Source of the DNA: Falsirhodobacter halotolerans
GTDB taxonomy: Bacteria > Pseudomonadota > Alphaproteobacteria > Rhodobacterales > Rhodobacteraceae
Length of the DNA stretch: 64,000 bases
Direction of reading: 5' to 3'
Assembly: GCF_022899245.1 (NCBI RefSeq)
Contig: NZ_JALJAZ010000001.1
Coordinates: 2,453,001 to 2,517,000 of the forward strand
The position numbers and the translations under genes are program-made. Of the stretch, positions 1 through 9,650 are shown one piece after another. Position 1 is the first letter of the stretch, and every line of letters starts with the position of its first letter. Below the pieces are notes generated by a model. It did not search any database and was not told the origin of the DNA. It saw only the letters and a list, made by a program, of their open reading frames with translations.

Positions 1-1210
1 AGGCGGCGTAAAGCGGCGCGATCACCCGCGCCATCATCGGGGCCGTCCGGTCGTCCGGCGTGCCGTCCTGCGCCGCCTGCACCTGACCATAGGTCAGGCT
101 GGCGGCGGACCGCATCATTCCGCGCACGAACCGGTGCGACAGCTTGTTGCCGTCCGCGTCCAGCACCATCCGCACCGCCAGACAAGGGCGATCCACCCCT
201 TCATGCAGCGAACAGAGATCCCCCGACAGCGTATCGGGCAGCATCGGCACCACCCGGTCGGGGAAATAGGTGGAGTTGCCGCGCCGCCGCGCCTCGCGGT
301 CCAGCGCCGATCCGGGGCGGACGTAATGGGCGACATCGGCAATGGCGACCCAGACGACATGGCCGCCCGCATTGGCCGGATCGGGGTCGGCTTCGGCAAA
401 CACCGCGTCGTCGTGATCGCGGGCATCGGCCGGGTCGATGGTGACCAGCGGCAGGTCGCGCAGATCGGTCCGCGCGCCCATCGGCGCGGGCTGGGCCGCG
501 TCCGCCTCCGCCACCACCGCGTCGGGGAAATGGTCGGGAATGCCATGCTGGTGGATCGCGATCAACGAGATCGCCCGCGGGGCGGTCGGATCCCCCAGCC
601 GCGCCACGATCCGCGCGCGCGGCAGGCCAAGGCGCTTGGACGCCGCCTCCGCCTCCACCAGTTCGCCGTCCCGCGCGCCATCGGTGTCGTCGCGCCCGAC
701 GGTCCATTCCTTGTCCTGCCCCTTGTCGACGGGCACGATGCGTCCGCCCTCGGACCCCGCACGGAACACGCCCAGAATGCGCAGCGGGTTGGAACCGATC
801 TTGCGGATCAGACGCCCGTCATAGGCGTGATCCTCCCCCTCCACCGCCGTCAGGCGTGCCAGAACGCGGTCGCCCGCGCCCAAGGCGTCGGATGGGGCCG
901 CGCGCATCAGGATGCGGGGCGGATCGCCCTCCCCCTCCCATTCCAGCGGGGTGGCGAACAGATCGCCCGCCGCATCGGGGCCGGTCACGCGCAGGATGGT
1001 CACGGGGGGCAGCGTGCCCGCCTCGCGGAAGGCGCGGCGGGTGCGGGTCAGCGCGCCCTCGCCCTCCATCTCCTTCAGCAGACGCTTCAGCTCGATGCGC
1101 AGGGCACCCCCCTTGATGCCGAAGGCCTTGGCGATGTCGCGCTTGGCCGTCTGCGTCGGGTGATCGGTGATCCACTGGCGGATCTGGTCTTTGGTGGGAA
1201 GCTGGTCCAT
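1..1210 (-). CDS. rnr: Ribonuclease R, N-terminal part (cut by window edge)
   Basis: RNase R is a processive 3'-5' exoribonuclease that degrades structured RNA and takes part in RNA quality control. The 403 visible residues start at ATG 1208-1210. They contain an N-terminal helix-turn-helix-like segment (about residues 1-50), cold-shock/OB-like sequence, and the start of the RNB catalytic domain. The acidic metal-binding cluster DPADARDHDDA lies at about residues 259-269 and is intact. The S1 domain and C-terminus lie beyond base 1. No frameshift is seen in the visible part. The family call is firm. RNase II is the alternative, but the long N-terminal HTH region favours RNase R. Confidence 0.9.
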   Translation of the reverse strand, partial: MDQLPTKDQIRQWITDHPTQTAKRDIAKAFGIKGGALRIELKRLLKEMEGEGALTRTRRAFREAGTLPPVTILRVTGPDAAGDLFATPLEWEGEGDPPRILMRAAPSDALGAGDRVLARLTAVEGEDHAYDGRLIRKIGSNPLRILGVFRAGSEGGRIVPVDKGQDKEWTVGRDDTDGARDGELVEAEAASKRLGLPRARIVARLGDPTAPRAISLIAIHQHGIPDHFPDAVVAEADAAQPAPMGARTDLRDLPLVTIDPADARDHDDAVFAEADPDPANAGGHVVWVAIADVAHYVRPGSALDREARRRGNSTYFPDRVVPMLPDTLSGDLCSLHEGVDRPCLAVRMVLDADGNKLSHRFVRGMMRSAASLTYGQVQAAQDGTPDDRTAPMMARVIAPLYAA

Positions 1211-1258
1211 CCCCCGCAGCTAGCACGCGGCGGGGGGCACGTCACGCGCGAACGCGCG

Positions 1259-1627
1259 TCAGCTGCCTTGGGGCGAGGACGTCTCCACGCAATGACGACG
1301 AAAGGCGCGCTTCAAAAGGTCCAGTTCGGCCCGCAGCGCCGCCACTTCGGCCCGCAGGTCGTCTTCGGCCCCGTGGCCCGCCGCCACGGCGAAATGGCCG
1401 ATCACCGTGCCGTCCACCAGCCGGATCAGGAAGGTCTGCACCCCATCCTCCAGCAGCTCGGTGGGAACGGGGACAGAGATGCGGTGCCCCGCCTCCCCCT
1501 CGTTCGTGACGGTCACCCCGCCCACGGGCGCGCCGTGCAGCAGCACCTCCACCTCGGGCGTATCAAGGCCTTGCACGGTGCCGTGCCAGATGCCCGCGCG
1601 AAATCCCTCGTGTTTCAGGATGGCCAT
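1259..1627 (-). CDS. Conserved hypothetical protein with C-terminal coiled coil
   Basis: A 122-residue protein I do not recognise. Residues 1-85 look like a small beta-rich domain with no signal peptide or membrane segment. Residues about 88-112 form a heptad-like Leu/Ala helix (LRAEVAALRAEL), probably a short coiled coil for oligomerisation. It starts one base upstream of the next minus-strand gene's stop region (stop at 1629) and is probably co-transcribed with that gene. Codon use matches the neighbours, so it looks native. No function is assigned. Confidence 0.75.
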   Translation of the reverse strand: MAILKHEGFRAGIWHGTVQGLDTPEVEVLLHGAPVGGVTVTNEGEAGHRISVPVPTELLEDGVQTFLIRLVDGTVIGHFAVAAGHGAEDDLRAEVAALRAELDLLKRAFRRHCVETSSPQGS

Positions 1628-1628
1628 G

Positions 1629-2390
1629 TCAGATCTCCGCTCGGGGGCGACGGGTCAGGGTCAGGTCGTGCAACGTGATCCGGTTCATGCGCGGATCCTG
1701 CACGATCAGATCCAGCCACATCTTCTCCACCCGCGTTTCGTTCATGCGGGTATAGGCAAGGTCGAATTCGGCAATCGCGCGGTCGTCCTCGATCACGATG
1801 TCGCGGATCACCTGTTCGGTGTTGGGGCCGTGCCGCACGTTCAAACGGGCGATCAGGCGGGCGGGCCGCTCCTCCTCCAGATCCATGGTCAGGCAGACGA
1901 GGTGCTTCAGCCGCAGGCCCTGCACCGCCTCGGGCGGCAGGTCGATGGCCAGCGACAGGAACGATCCGGCAAAGCCGAACACCTCCATGTCCACGCCGAA
2001 GGCGGGGCGGGTCGGGTGCTGCGGCTGCCGCACCTGCCGCAACGCGATCTCGGCCCGCGGGCAATCGTGGAACAGCGTGATGCCGGGGGTCAGCGCCGTG
2101 GCATTGTCGCCGATCACGCCGGCGCCCCCCTCTTCCCGCCATGCGGCGGGACGCCAGGACCAGTCGGTGCCCATGGGCCGGTGAATGGGGGCCGCCGCCC
2201 CCACGGTCTGGTCGGAGGCGCGGATCAGATGCTCCAGCCGGGTCTTCAGAAGCGCGGCGCGGTGACGCAACAGGCCCAGACGGGCGTGGGGCGTGGTGTC
2301 GGCCCGATCCGCCTCGCGCGACCACCATGCCAGATGGCGGCGGTGCAAGAACGTTTCGATGCGGCCACTGTGTTCATGACGTGATGCCAT
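1629..2390 (-). CDS. Conserved Rhodobacteraceae protein of unknown function (DUF6478-like)
   Basis: A 253-residue soluble protein with ATG at 2388-2390 and a GGGGA ribosome-binding site seven bases upstream. The N-terminal third is rich in Arg, His and Trp. The middle and C-terminal parts read as a beta-strand-rich domain with repeated hydrophobic/charged alternation. There is no signal peptide, membrane span or catalytic motif I can name. From memory it resembles a lineage-restricted family (DUF6478), but that match has not been searched. It probably forms a two-gene unit with the 122-residue protein downstream. Confidence 0.7.
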   Translation of the reverse strand: MASRHEHSGRIETFLHRRHLAWWSREADRADTTPHARLGLLRHRAALLKTRLEHLIRASDQTVGAAAPIHRPMGTDWSWRPAAWREEGGAGVIGDNATALTPGITLFHDCPRAEIALRQVRQPQHPTRPAFGVDMEVFGFAGSFLSLAIDLPPEAVQGLRLKHLVCLTMDLEEERPARLIARLNVRHGPNTEQVIRDIVIEDDRAIAEFDLAYTRMNETRVEKMWLDLIVQDPRMNRITLHDLTLTRRPRAEI

Positions 2391-2462
2391 GCGATGTCCC
2401 CGATCCGATCACGCGGTTTTTGTCGCGTGTTTTCCGGCATTCCACAATCGGGTAAATCAAAA

Positions 2463-2960
2463 TCAACCATTACTTTTCCGCGCCTGCCCAAGAAATGCCT
2501 CGGCCAGGGCACGCCCTGCCGCGATGGGCATCGCATCCTCTCCGGTGACGTCCAGCGTGACCAGACGGCCCCGCAGCGGCACCAGCACGCGCCAGAAGGG
2601 TTTTGGCAGCGCCCGGTCGCGCAGCAGCATGACCAGCGCATCGCCCCGACTGCTGAGTTCCAGAATCTGCACATCCGCCGCCAGCCCGCGCGACGCCATC
2701 GCGGCTTTTCCCGCATCGGATGAAATCCAGGCCACCGTTTCGCGTATATCGTGCATCGCGCCCGCGCTGCCCTCCGCACCGATTCGCGCGGTCAGGATGG
2801 CGGGCGGCACATCGGCCCCCGCGCAGGGGTCGTATCGGATGGGGCCGGTATCCTCGGCCCCCATGCAGAACCCCGCGGGCGGGATCAGGGCGACCCCGGC
2901 GGCCTGCGCCACCGGGGTCAACAGCATCAGCGCAAGAAGGTTACTGATCCATATAGACAT
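2463..2960 (-). CDS. Secreted hypothetical protein
   Basis: A 165-residue protein. The start ATG 2958-2960 was chosen because it gives a clean signal peptide ([20 protein letters not shown], cleavage after the last Ala). The longer upstream in-frame extension runs far into ilvD and is Arg-rich. The gene begins inside the last 20 bases of ilvD and is probably translationally coupled to it. The mature part has a Cys pair near its N-terminus (GFCMG and DPCAG), suggesting a disulfide, and a mixed alpha/beta C-terminal half. The family is not recognised and a link to branched-chain amino-acid synthesis is not implied. Confidence 0.7.
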   Translation of the reverse strand: MSIWISNLLALMLLTPVAQAAGVALIPPAGFCMGAEDTGPIRYDPCAGADVPPAILTARIGAEGSAGAMHDIRETVAWISSDAGKAAMASRGLAADVQILELSSRGDALVMLLRDRALPKPFWRVLVPLRGRLVTLDVTGEDAMPIAAGRALAEAFLGQARKSNG

Positions 2961-4674
2961 GCGTTTCGGCCTTGGCCCCGGGATGCGTCGTCGCACCATA
3001 CCGCGCCCCGCCGACAAGTCGCGCGTATTTCCACAACGCGCCGGATTCGTAATCGGTGGCCTTCGCCCCCTTCCACGCCTGACGGCGACGGTCCAGTTCT
3101 TCATCCGGCAGATCGACCGACAATTCGCCCGTGACCGCGTTCAGCGTGATCATGTCACCGTTCCGCAGAAGGGCGATCGGCCCGCCATGTGCCGATTCGG
3201 GGCCGACATGGCCGACGCAGAACCCGCGCGTGGCCCCCGAGAAGCGCCCGTCGGTGATCAGCGCCACCTTCTTGCCCATGCCCTGACCCGACAGGGCGGC
3301 GGTGGTGGACAGCATCTCGCGCATACCGGGGCCGCCGGCCGGGCCTTCGTTGCGGATGACGATCACGTCGCCTTCGGCATATTGACGTTTCTGGACCGCC
3401 TCGAACGCCTCTTCCTCGCATTCGAACACGCGGGCGGGCCCCTTGAAGACCTGCTCGGCCTCGGACATGCCGGCAACCTTCACGATGGCCCCTTCGGGGG
3501 CGAGGTTGCCGCGCAGGCCGACCACGCCGCCGGTCTTGGTGATCGGCTTGTCGATGAAGTGGATGACCTTGCCGTCGGGCTCATGCGTAATGCGGCCCAA
3601 CGCATCCCCCAACTCCTCGCCCGAGGCGGTGAGGCAGTCGAGATGCAAGAGACCGGCGCGCGCCAGCTCCTTCATCACCACCGGCACGCCGCCCGCCTCG
3701 TACAGGTCCTTGGCGACATAATCGCCGCCCGGACGCAGGTTCACGAAATAGGGCGTGTCGCGGAAGATGTCGCACACGTCGAACAGGTCGAAATCGATCC
3801 CCGCCTCATGCGCGATCGCCGGAAGGTGCAGGCCGCCATTGGTGGATCCGCCGGTGCAGGCCACGACCCGCGCCGCGTTTTCCAGCGCCTTGCGCGTCAC
3901 CACGTCCCGGGCGCGGATGTTCTTCTCGATCAGGTTCATCACCGCCTGACCGGAGAAATCGCCATACTGGTCGCGCGATTCGTAAGGCGCCGGCGCGCCC
4001 GAGGAATTCAGGAGCGCCAGACCGATCGCTTCGGAGACGCAGGCCATGGTGTTGGCGGTGTATTGCCCGCCGCACGCCCCCGCCGACGGGCAGGCCACGC
4101 GTTCCAGGATCTGCAATTCGGCATCCGACATGGTGCCCGCGGCGTGTTTGCCCACCGCCTCGAACACGTCCTGCACCACGACATCCTTGCCGTTCAGCTT
4201 GCCCGGCAGGATCGACCCGCCATAGACGAAGACCGATGGCACGTTCAGCCGCACCATCGCCATCATCATCCCCGGCAGCGACTTGTCGCAGCCCGCAAGG
4301 CCCACCAGCGCGTCATAGCAATGGCCGCGCATCGTCAGTTCCACCGTGTCGGCGATCGCATCGCGCGAGGCCAGCGAGGAGCGCATCCCCTCATGCCCCA
4401 TGGCGATGCCGTCGGTCACGGTGATGGTGGTGAATTCGCGCGGGGTGCCGCCGCCCTTCTTCACGCCCATCTTCACCGATTGCGCCTGACGATTCAGCGC
4501 GATGTTGCAGGGCGCGGCCTCGTTCCAGCAGGTGGCGACGCCGACCCAGGGCTGGTGGATCTCCTCCTCCGAAATCCCCATCGCATAGAAATAGCTGCGG
4601 TGCGGGGCGCGGGACGGCCCTTCGGTCACATGGCGGCTGGGAAGCTTCGACTTGTCGAAACGGGCGTTCTGCAT
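2941..4674 (-). CDS. ilvD: Dihydroxy-acid dehydratase
   Basis: Catalyses the third step of isoleucine/valine synthesis, dehydrating 2,3-dihydroxy-3-methyl acids to 2-keto acids in the cytosol. The 577-residue length is typical. Fe-S cluster Cys candidates are Cys56, Cys129 (GCDKSLPG) and Cys201 (SAGACGGQ). Lys131 sits where the family has a carbamylated metal-binding Lys. ATG 4674 is preferred over an in-frame ATG nine codons upstream because GGAG lies seven bases before it and the family begins close to this point. It is divergent from the hemolysin III gene. Its 3' end overlaps the secreted-protein gene by 20 bases. Confidence 0.95.
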   Translation of the reverse strand: MQNARFDKSKLPSRHVTEGPSRAPHRSYFYAMGISEEEIHQPWVGVATCWNEAAPCNIALNRQAQSVKMGVKKGGGTPREFTTITVTDGIAMGHEGMRSSLASRDAIADTVELTMRGHCYDALVGLAGCDKSLPGMMMAMVRLNVPSVFVYGGSILPGKLNGKDVVVQDVFEAVGKHAAGTMSDAELQILERVACPSAGACGGQYTANTMACVSEAIGLALLNSSGAPAPYESRDQYGDFSGQAVMNLIEKNIRARDVVTRKALENAARVVACTGGSTNGGLHLPAIAHEAGIDFDLFDVCDIFRDTPYFVNLRPGGDYVAKDLYEAGGVPVVMKELARAGLLHLDCLTASGEELGDALGRITHEPDGKVIHFIDKPITKTGGVVGLRGNLAPEGAIVKVAGMSEAEQVFKGPARVFECEEEAFEAVQKRQYAEGDVIVIRNEGPAGGPGMREMLSTTAALSGQGMGKKVALITDGRFSGATRGFCVGHVGPESAHGGPIALLRNGDMITLNAVTGELSVDLPDEELDRRRQAWKGAKATDYESGALWKYARLVGGARYGATTHPGAKAETHVYMDQ

Positions 4675-4790
4675 GGGATCACTCCGGCTTTTTGGCTGCA
4701 TGCGTCATAATCCGCAAGATTGATGGCCGCAAGAGGTTCGTTTATTGCGCAAGGCGCCTCTCACCGAATTGCGAGTTTACGGACCGGCGC

Positions 4791-5471
4791 ATGGACCCTA
4801 CGTTGGGGCGCATGGATGCCGTTTCCTCCCGCCGCCGCACCCTTTATTCCCGCAACGAATGGCGCAGCGATGCGACCGTGCATGTGCTGGGCACCGTTCT
4901 GGCGCTGGCCGCCGTGCCGGTCCTGATCACCCTGACAGCCGTGATGCGCCCCGACCCTTGGGCCATCACCGGCACGGCGATCTATGGCGGGGCGCTGATC
5001 GCGATGCTGGTGTGCTCGGCGCTGTGCAACATGGTGGGGCGGCCCGGGTGGCAGGGCGTGCTGGGGCGGCTGGACCATTCGGCCATCTATGTGAAGATCG
5101 CGGGCACCTATACGGCCTTCGTCCTTTTGTCCGGCGCGACCGAGGTGCCGCTGGTCATCCTGCTGTGGGTGGCGGCGGCTTTGGGCGTCGCGCTGAAGGT
5201 GCTGGCGCCGCACCGCTTCGCCTGGGTGGGGTTCGGCCTCTATATCGCGATGGGCTGGGCGGGCCTGATCGCGGGCGGGCCGCTGTTTGCCACCATGTCC
5301 CTGCCCGTTCTGGTCCTGATCGTGACGGGGGGCGTGATCTACACCCTCGGCACGCTGTTCTATCTCGGGCACCGGATGCGGTTCCACCGCACGATCTGGC
5401 ATGTCTGCGTGCTGGCGGCCAGCGGCGTGTTCTTTGCCGCCGTGCTGACGCATATGGTCGGCACCGCCTAA
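4791..5471 (+). CDS. Hemolysin III family (PAQR-like) membrane protein
   Basis: A seven-helix integral membrane protein of the HlyIII/YqfA/PAQR superfamily. The family is proposed to be metal-dependent hydrolases or receptors acting on membrane lipids, and the physiological role in bacteria is unsettled. The family's N-terminal motif (NEWRSDATVHVLG) and late His motif (HRMRFHRTIWH) are present, as expected for the metal-binding His set. Start ATG 4791 has a GGA seven bases upstream. ATG 4812 is an equally plausible start giving a protein seven residues shorter. The 3' end overlaps the convergent DUF1643 gene by four bases. Confidence 0.85.
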   Translation: MDPTLGRMDAVSSRRRTLYSRNEWRSDATVHVLGTVLALAAVPVLITLTAVMRPDPWAITGTAIYGGALIAMLVCSALCNMVGRPGWQGVLGRLDHSAIYVKIAGTYTAFVLLSGATEVPLVILLWVAAALGVALKVLAPHRFAWVGFGLYIAMGWAGLIAGGPLFATMSLPVLVLIVTGGVIYTLGTLFYLGHRMRFHRTIWHVCVLAASGVFFAAVLTHMVGTA

Positions 5472-5974
5472 TCCCAGCGGATCGGCTGCACCGCATATCC
5501 GATATAGAGGGGGTGCTTGGGATGCCCCGCCGCCGACAGCCCCAGATGATAAAGCGGCCGCCCCGTGGCGCGCAGCAACGCCTCCACATGCGGGCCACGG
5601 TTCATATAGGCGCCATGCGTGCCCCAAGCGCAGACGATGGTGTCGGCCCAATAGGCGCTGTCCTCGATCGCCGCATCGTTCGCATCGCCCACCGGATTGG
5701 GGGCGGCGCGCATCTTCTTGGGATCGGTGTCGCGCCAGGCGAAGATGTTGCACACGCGGAACGCCCCATATCCCAGCGTGCGCGCCCGGCGTTCGCAGCG
5801 TTCCACCGTGGGATCGTTCTGCGCCTCGGTCGCGGTGGAGGGGTTGAGCATCACGAACAGCGCCTTGCGCCCCGTCGCATCCCAGATGCGGGTCAGCAGG
5901 AAACGATACCGTTCGTCGTCGGAATAGACGGCGGTGGAGGGCGCATCGCCCTTCACATGCGTTCGCGTGATCAC
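5468..5974 (-). CDS. DUF1643 family protein
   Basis: A 168-residue soluble protein of the DUF1643 family, recognised by the FVMLNPSTA segment followed by a Cys/Arg-rich patch and [10 protein letters not shown]. The biochemical function of the family is unknown. It starts at GTG 5972-5974, which shares GTGA with the truB stop, so translation is probably coupled to truB. The stop overlaps that of the convergent hemolysin III gene. It is lineage-typical and shows no sign of recent transfer. Confidence 0.8.
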   Translation of the reverse strand: MITRTHVKGDAPSTAVYSDDERYRFLLTRIWDATGRKALFVMLNPSTATEAQNDPTVERCERRARTLGYGAFRVCNIFAWRDTDPKKMRAAPNPVGDANDAAIEDSAYWADTIVCAWGTHGAYMNRGPHVEALLRATGRPLYHLGLSAAGHPKHPLYIGYAVQPIRWD

Positions 5975-6873
5975 GACACGAACACGCGGCTGGGATGCAG
6001 TTCGCCCGCCTTGTAGACGCCAACGGCCACCGCCCGCCCTTCATAGCTGGCCCAGGCCTCGTCCCCGAACTCGATCCCCGTCAGGACCATGCCCGGATTG
6101 CCGTTGCGCAGCCGGGCCGCCCCTTCGGGCGTCGCGCGCAGTTCGGGCAGATCGGCCAGACCGATTTCCAGCGGTCGCACATGATCGTCCAGTTCGGGGG
6201 TTTGGGCCATGCGGTCGATGTCGTCCATCGACAGGCCGTCCTCGGTGCGGAAGGGGCCGGACCAGGTGCGGCGCAGCCACGCGACATGCCCGTGACAACC
6301 CAAGGCCACCCCCAGATCGCGGGCGATGGACCGGACATAGCCGCCCTTGCCGCAGACCATCTCCAATTCCACGTGATCGTCGTCGGGACGGGCCACGACC
6401 TCAAGCCGTTCGACCCACAGGGGACGGGCGGCCAGATCCATCTCCTTGCCCGCGCGGGCGATGTCATAGGCGCGCTCGCCCTCCACCTTCACGGCGGAGA
6501 ACTGGGGCGGCACCTGCATGATGTCGCCCCGAAAGGACGAAAGGGCCTCGGCGATGGCCGCATCCGTCGGGCGGGCGTCGGACCGGGCGATCACTTCCCC
6601 CTCGGCGTCGTCGGTGGTGGTGGCCTGGCCCAGGCGCACCAGGAAACGATAGCATTTCAGCGCGTCGGTGATGTAGGGGACGGTCTTCGTCGCCTCCCCC
6701 AGGGCCACGGCCAGAACGCCCGTCGCGGCCGGATCCAGCGTGCCCGCGTGGCCCGCCTTCTGCGCGCCCAGCGCCCAGCGCACCTTGTTCACCACCGAGG
6801 TCGAGGTGATTCCCGCAGGCTTGTCGATCACGACCCACCCCGACACCACCCGGCCCTTGCGCTTTCTGCCCAT
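5971..6873 (-). CDS. truB: tRNA pseudouridine-55 synthase
   Basis: Isomerises U55 in the T-loop of most tRNAs to pseudouridine. The 300-residue length fits the bacterial type. The catalytic Asp is Asp47 in GHAGTLDP. The KPAGITS and [12 protein letters not shown] segments of the fold are also present, and a short PUA-like C-terminal extension follows. The start ATG 6871-6873 gives the Lys/Arg-rich N-terminus. It lies near rbfA on the same strand, a common pairing in bacteria (rbfA-truB), here separated by a phosphodiester glycosidase-like gene. Confidence 0.95.
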   Translation of the reverse strand: MGRKRKGRVVSGWVVIDKPAGITSTSVVNKVRWALGAQKAGHAGTLDPAATGVLAVALGEATKTVPYITDALKCYRFLVRLGQATTTDDAEGEVIARSDARPTDAAIAEALSSFRGDIMQVPPQFSAVKVEGERAYDIARAGKEMDLAARPLWVERLEVVARPDDDHVELEMVCGKGGYVRSIARDLGVALGCHGHVAWLRRTWSGPFRTEDGLSMDDIDRMAQTPELDDHVRPLEIGLADLPELRATPEGAARLRNGNPGMVLTGIEFGDEAWASYEGRAVAVGVYKAGELHPSRVFVS

Positions 6874-6916
6874 CTCCGTCTCCGTTTCTTATGGCCGCCA
6901 GTGCGGGTGCCGTCCC

Positions 6917-7657
6917 TTATCGGGGAACGGCCACCCCGACGATCGGCCCCAGCGGAAAGCCGATGTCGTCCCGCCCCAGATCCGGCGCATGAAGCCGCGA
7001 GATGGAGCCGTCGAAATAAAGCGCGTTCGGGGTTTTCAGCGCGTCGCGGAAGAACCGCCCGAATTCGTGAAAGGTCACCCGGTCGGCGGACAGGACGAAC
7101 CACGCCGTCCGCCCGTCCGCGCTGACCCCCACCCCGTTGCGGATATGTCGCGAGGTGGCGTCCGCAAGAAACCGCGGATGCAGGGCGCCGTCGATCACCA
7201 GCATCGGCCCCGACTGGGTGGCAAAGCGGCAGGCGGGGGGATCGGCGGCAAAGGCGCGCGTCTCCACCACCGAAAACGTGTCGCCCACGCAGAAGACGCC
7301 GTTCGGCAGAAGGCCGAAATTGCCCGAGGACGCGCCGGTGACGATGGGCGCGATCTCCGCCCCGTCTTGGATCGTCAGCCCCACGGGGCGGCGATCGGGA
7401 TGATACATGCCCGCATTCATGGCAAAGGCCAGAACCTTGCCCTCGTCGCGCAGGGCGGCGTTCACGCGGGAAAAGCTGCCGAAGGGGCGCCCGTCGGGGG
7501 CGGTCTGGAACACGCGCAGATCGTCGCCCGCCCGCGCCTCGCACAGGGCGTAATCGCGCCCTTCGAACGCCACCATCTCGCATCCCGTATCGGCCAGCGC
7601 GGCCCCGCCCCAGGGGGCCAGAAACGCAGCAAGGGCGGCGAAGACCTTAGCCCTCAT
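6917..7657 (-). CDS. Exported phosphodiester glycosidase-like (NAGPA domain) protein
   Basis: A 246-residue protein with a signal peptide ending near ALA (about residue 23), then a domain resembling phosphodiester glycosidases (NAGPA, formerly DUF2233). Family-type segments are [34 protein letters not shown] and RNGVGVS. Such proteins cleave sugar-1-phosphodiester bonds, but the substrate here is unknown. ATG 7657 lies inside the last 11 bases of rbfA, with GAGGG serving as the ribosome-binding site, so it is probably coupled to rbfA. It is inserted between rbfA and truB. Location is inferred to be periplasmic. Confidence 0.8.
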   Translation of the reverse strand: MRAKVFAALAAFLAPWGGAALADTGCEMVAFEGRDYALCEARAGDDLRVFQTAPDGRPFGSFSRVNAALRDEGKVLAFAMNAGMYHPDRRPVGLTIQDGAEIAPIVTGASSGNFGLLPNGVFCVGDTFSVVETRAFAADPPACRFATQSGPMLVIDGALHPRFLADATSRHIRNGVGVSADGRTAWFVLSADRVTFHEFGRFFRDALKTPNALYFDGSISRLHAPDLGRDDIGFPLGPIVGVAVPR

Positions 7658-8066
7658 CGCCACCCTCGACATCGCGCCGCACGCGTTCATCCGAGAACAG
7701 CCGCCGCGTGTCGTCCAGACGGTCGAACGTCTCATCCGCGCGGAACCGCAGGTCGGGGGCGTATTTCAGCTTCATCTCCTTGGCGACGCGGTGGCGCAGT
7801 TCGCCCTTGTTGCGCGCCAGCGCGGCGATCGCCGCCTGCACGTCGCCGCCCATGGCCGCCCCGCCCAGCGGCATGACATAGACCGTCGCGATCTTCAGAT
7901 CGGGCGAAACCGACACCTCCCCCACGGTGATGGAGGTGGCGTTCAGGTCGGGATCGTGCACCTCGGCGCGGGTCAGCACGTCCGACAGGACGCGGCGGAT
8001 GAGTTCGCCCACACGAAGCTGACGTTGCGACGGGCCGGGGCCGGTGGAATGGATGTTGCGTGCCAT
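7647..8066 (-). CDS. rbfA: Ribosome-binding factor A
   Basis: A small KH-like assembly factor that binds the 30S subunit during 16S rRNA 5'-end maturation and cold adaptation. The 139-residue protein starts at ATG 8064-8066 (MARNIHS). Family features are the [13 protein letters not shown] helix, the strand [12 protein letters not shown], and the late [14 protein letters not shown] segment. A much longer upstream open frame exists but lacks family similarity, so the short start was used. It is divergent from dapB with a 94 bp gap and probably heads a unit with the glycosidase gene and truB. Confidence 0.93.
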   Translation of the reverse strand: MARNIHSTGPGPSQRQLRVGELIRRVLSDVLTRAEVHDPDLNATSITVGEVSVSPDLKIATVYVMPLGGAAMGGDVQAAIAALARNKGELRHRVAKEMKLKYAPDLRFRADETFDRLDDTRRLFSDERVRRDVEGGDEG

Positions 8067-8160
8067 GGGCGCGATGTAAGCCTTTCGCGCCGCCCTTGCA
8101 ATGCGGGCTTTCACCGGACCCACGCCCGCGTTACCACTCCTCCAAACGAAAGGATGCGAG

Positions 8161-8970
8161 ATGAGCGAGACACCCGGACTGGTGGTGACCGGCGCGGCCG
8201 GCCGGATGGGCAGGCTGCTGATGGCCGAAACGCTGGCCTCGCCCCATGCGCGCCTGACGGGGGCCGTGGTCCGCGCAGGCCACGACTGGGTGGGCCGCGA
8301 CGTGGGCGAGGCGATGGGCGGCGCCCCCGTGGGCGTCATCGCCACCGACGATCCGCTGGAGGCGTTCGCGACGGCGCAGGGCATCCTTGATTGCACCACG
8401 CCCGAGGCGTCGCTGGATTTCGCCCGGCTGGCGGCGCAGGCCCGCGCCGTCCATGTCTGCGGCACCACCGGCTTTACCCAAGCCGATCTGGCGAAGTTCG
8501 AACCGATGGGCCGGCACGCCGTCATCATCCAGTCGGGCAATACCAGCCTTGGCCTGAACCTGATGCTGGGCCTGACCCGCAAGGTCGCCGCCGCGCTGGA
8601 CGCCGACTGGGATATCGAGGTGGTGGAGGCGCATCACCGCATGAAGGTGGACGCGCCCTCGGGTGCGGCGCTGATGCTGGGCGAAGCGGCGGCCGAGGGG
8701 CGCGGGGTGGAATTGGCCGACGTGACCGATGCGGGCCGCGACGGCATCACCGGCGCGCGGCGACGGGGCGACATCGGCTTCTCCTCCATCCGCGGCGGCA
8801 ATATCGTGGGCGAGCATGACGTGATCTTCGCGGGCGAGGGGGAGCGCCTGATCCTGCGCCACATCGCGACCGATCGCGGCATCTTCGCGCGCGGCGCGCT
8901 GAAGGCCGCGCTTTGGGGTCAGTCCCGCGCGCCGGGGGTCTATTCGATGATGGACGTGCTGGGGCTGTGA
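8161..8970 (+). CDS. dapB: 4-hydroxy-tetrahydrodipicolinate reductase
   Basis: Reduces 4-hydroxy-tetrahydrodipicolinate in the lysine/diaminopimelate pathway using NAD(P)H. The 269-residue product starts at ATG 8161. The Rossmann motif GAAGRMGR is at residues 10-17. The catalytic EAHHRMK and substrate-binding SGAAL segments are present in the C-terminal domain, and GTTGF lies between them. The stop overlaps the GTG start of the acetyltransferase gene (GTGA), so the two are likely one operon. Confidence 0.95.
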   Translation: MSETPGLVVTGAAGRMGRLLMAETLASPHARLTGAVVRAGHDWVGRDVGEAMGGAPVGVIATDDPLEAFATAQGILDCTTPEASLDFARLAAQARAVHVCGTTGFTQADLAKFEPMGRHAVIIQSGNTSLGLNLMLGLTRKVAAALDADWDIEVVEAHHRMKVDAPSGAALMLGEAAAEGRGVELADVTDAGRDGITGARRRGDIGFSSIRGGNIVGEHDVIFAGEGERLILRHIATDRGIFARGALKAALWGQSRAPGVYSMMDVLGL

Positions 8971-9401
8971 TCGTCCGCCACCTGCGCCCCGAGGATTGGG
9001 TTATTTTCCGCACCCTGCGGCTGGAGGCGCTGCGGACCGTGCCGGAGGCCTATGCCAGCACGCTGGCCGATTGGGAACCGCTGGCGCAGGACGAATGGAT
9101 GCGTCGCCTGGGGGTGAACACGGTCTTCGCGGCGCTCAAGGGCGACCGGCCTCTGGGACTGCTCGCCCTGATGCCGGAGGGCGTCATCGCCATGGTCTAT
9201 GTCCGCCCCGAAGCGCGCAGGCAGGGCGTCGCCCGTGCCCTGATGGACGCGGCGCTGGATGTGGCGCATCGCCGCCATCTGCCGGACGTGCGCCTGAATG
9301 TCAGCCACGCGAATGCGGGCGCGCTGACGTTTTACACCGGAATGGGGTTCCGCCCCACGGGACAGGACGCCACGCAAACCTTCATGGCGCTGACGCTTTA
9401 G
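8967..9401 (+). CDS. GNAT family N-acetyltransferase
   Basis: A 144-residue acetyltransferase of the GNAT fold. The acetyl-CoA pyrophosphate-binding segment is [15 protein letters not shown], followed by [19 protein letters not shown], the usual motif B with an aromatic residue. The start is GTG 8967 inside the dapB stop codon (GTGA overlap); an in-frame upstream ATG falls within dapB and gives no extra family sequence. The substrate is unknown and the neighbourhood does not settle it. The stop overlaps the convergent DUF1674 gene by four bases. Confidence 0.85.
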   Translation: MIVRHLRPEDWVIFRTLRLEALRTVPEAYASTLADWEPLAQDEWMRRLGVNTVFAALKGDRPLGLLALMPEGVIAMVYVRPEARRQGVARALMDAALDVAHRRHLPDVRLNVSHANAGALTFYTGMGFRPTGQDATQTFMALTL

Positions 9402-9583
9402 AAGTCGATGGCGAGGCCCTTCTTCTCCCAATCGCCGTAACGCACGGGTTCGGGGCCGTCGCGGCCGCCCAACTCGGTCGGCAGATCCAGCGTGGCCGCC
9501 TTGCGCCGCTCCTCCGCCTCGGCCAGCGCGCGCAGGGCGGCGGGGGGCAGGTCGCTTCGGGAAAGATGGGGGGCATCGGTCAT
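9398..9583 (-). CDS. DUF1674 small protein (SdhAF4-like)
   Basis: A 61-residue protein matching the DUF1674 family, whose eukaryotic member Sdh8/SDHAF4 chaperones flavinylated succinate dehydrogenase subunit A. The diagnostic C-terminal block is present: ELGGRDGPEPVRYGDWEKKG. The start ATG 9581-9583 is preceded by AAGGAG. No sdh genes are nearby, so the SDH role is inferred from family knowledge only. It is convergent with the acetyltransferase gene and divergent from rsmB (67 bp). Confidence 0.85.
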   Translation of the reverse strand: MTDAPHLSRSDLPPAALRALAEAEERRKAATLDLPTELGGRDGPEPVRYGDWEKKGLAIDF

Positions 9584-9650
9584 GGCACGCTCCTTGTTTC
9601 CACGGCCTTCGTGATATACCGCAAGCGGGTTGGCGAACAAGGGGAACGGC

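Noticed and set aside
4675-4790. Leader peptide or attenuator before ilvD
   Set aside because: No short reading frame rich in branched-chain codons and no terminator-like hairpin seen on either strand.
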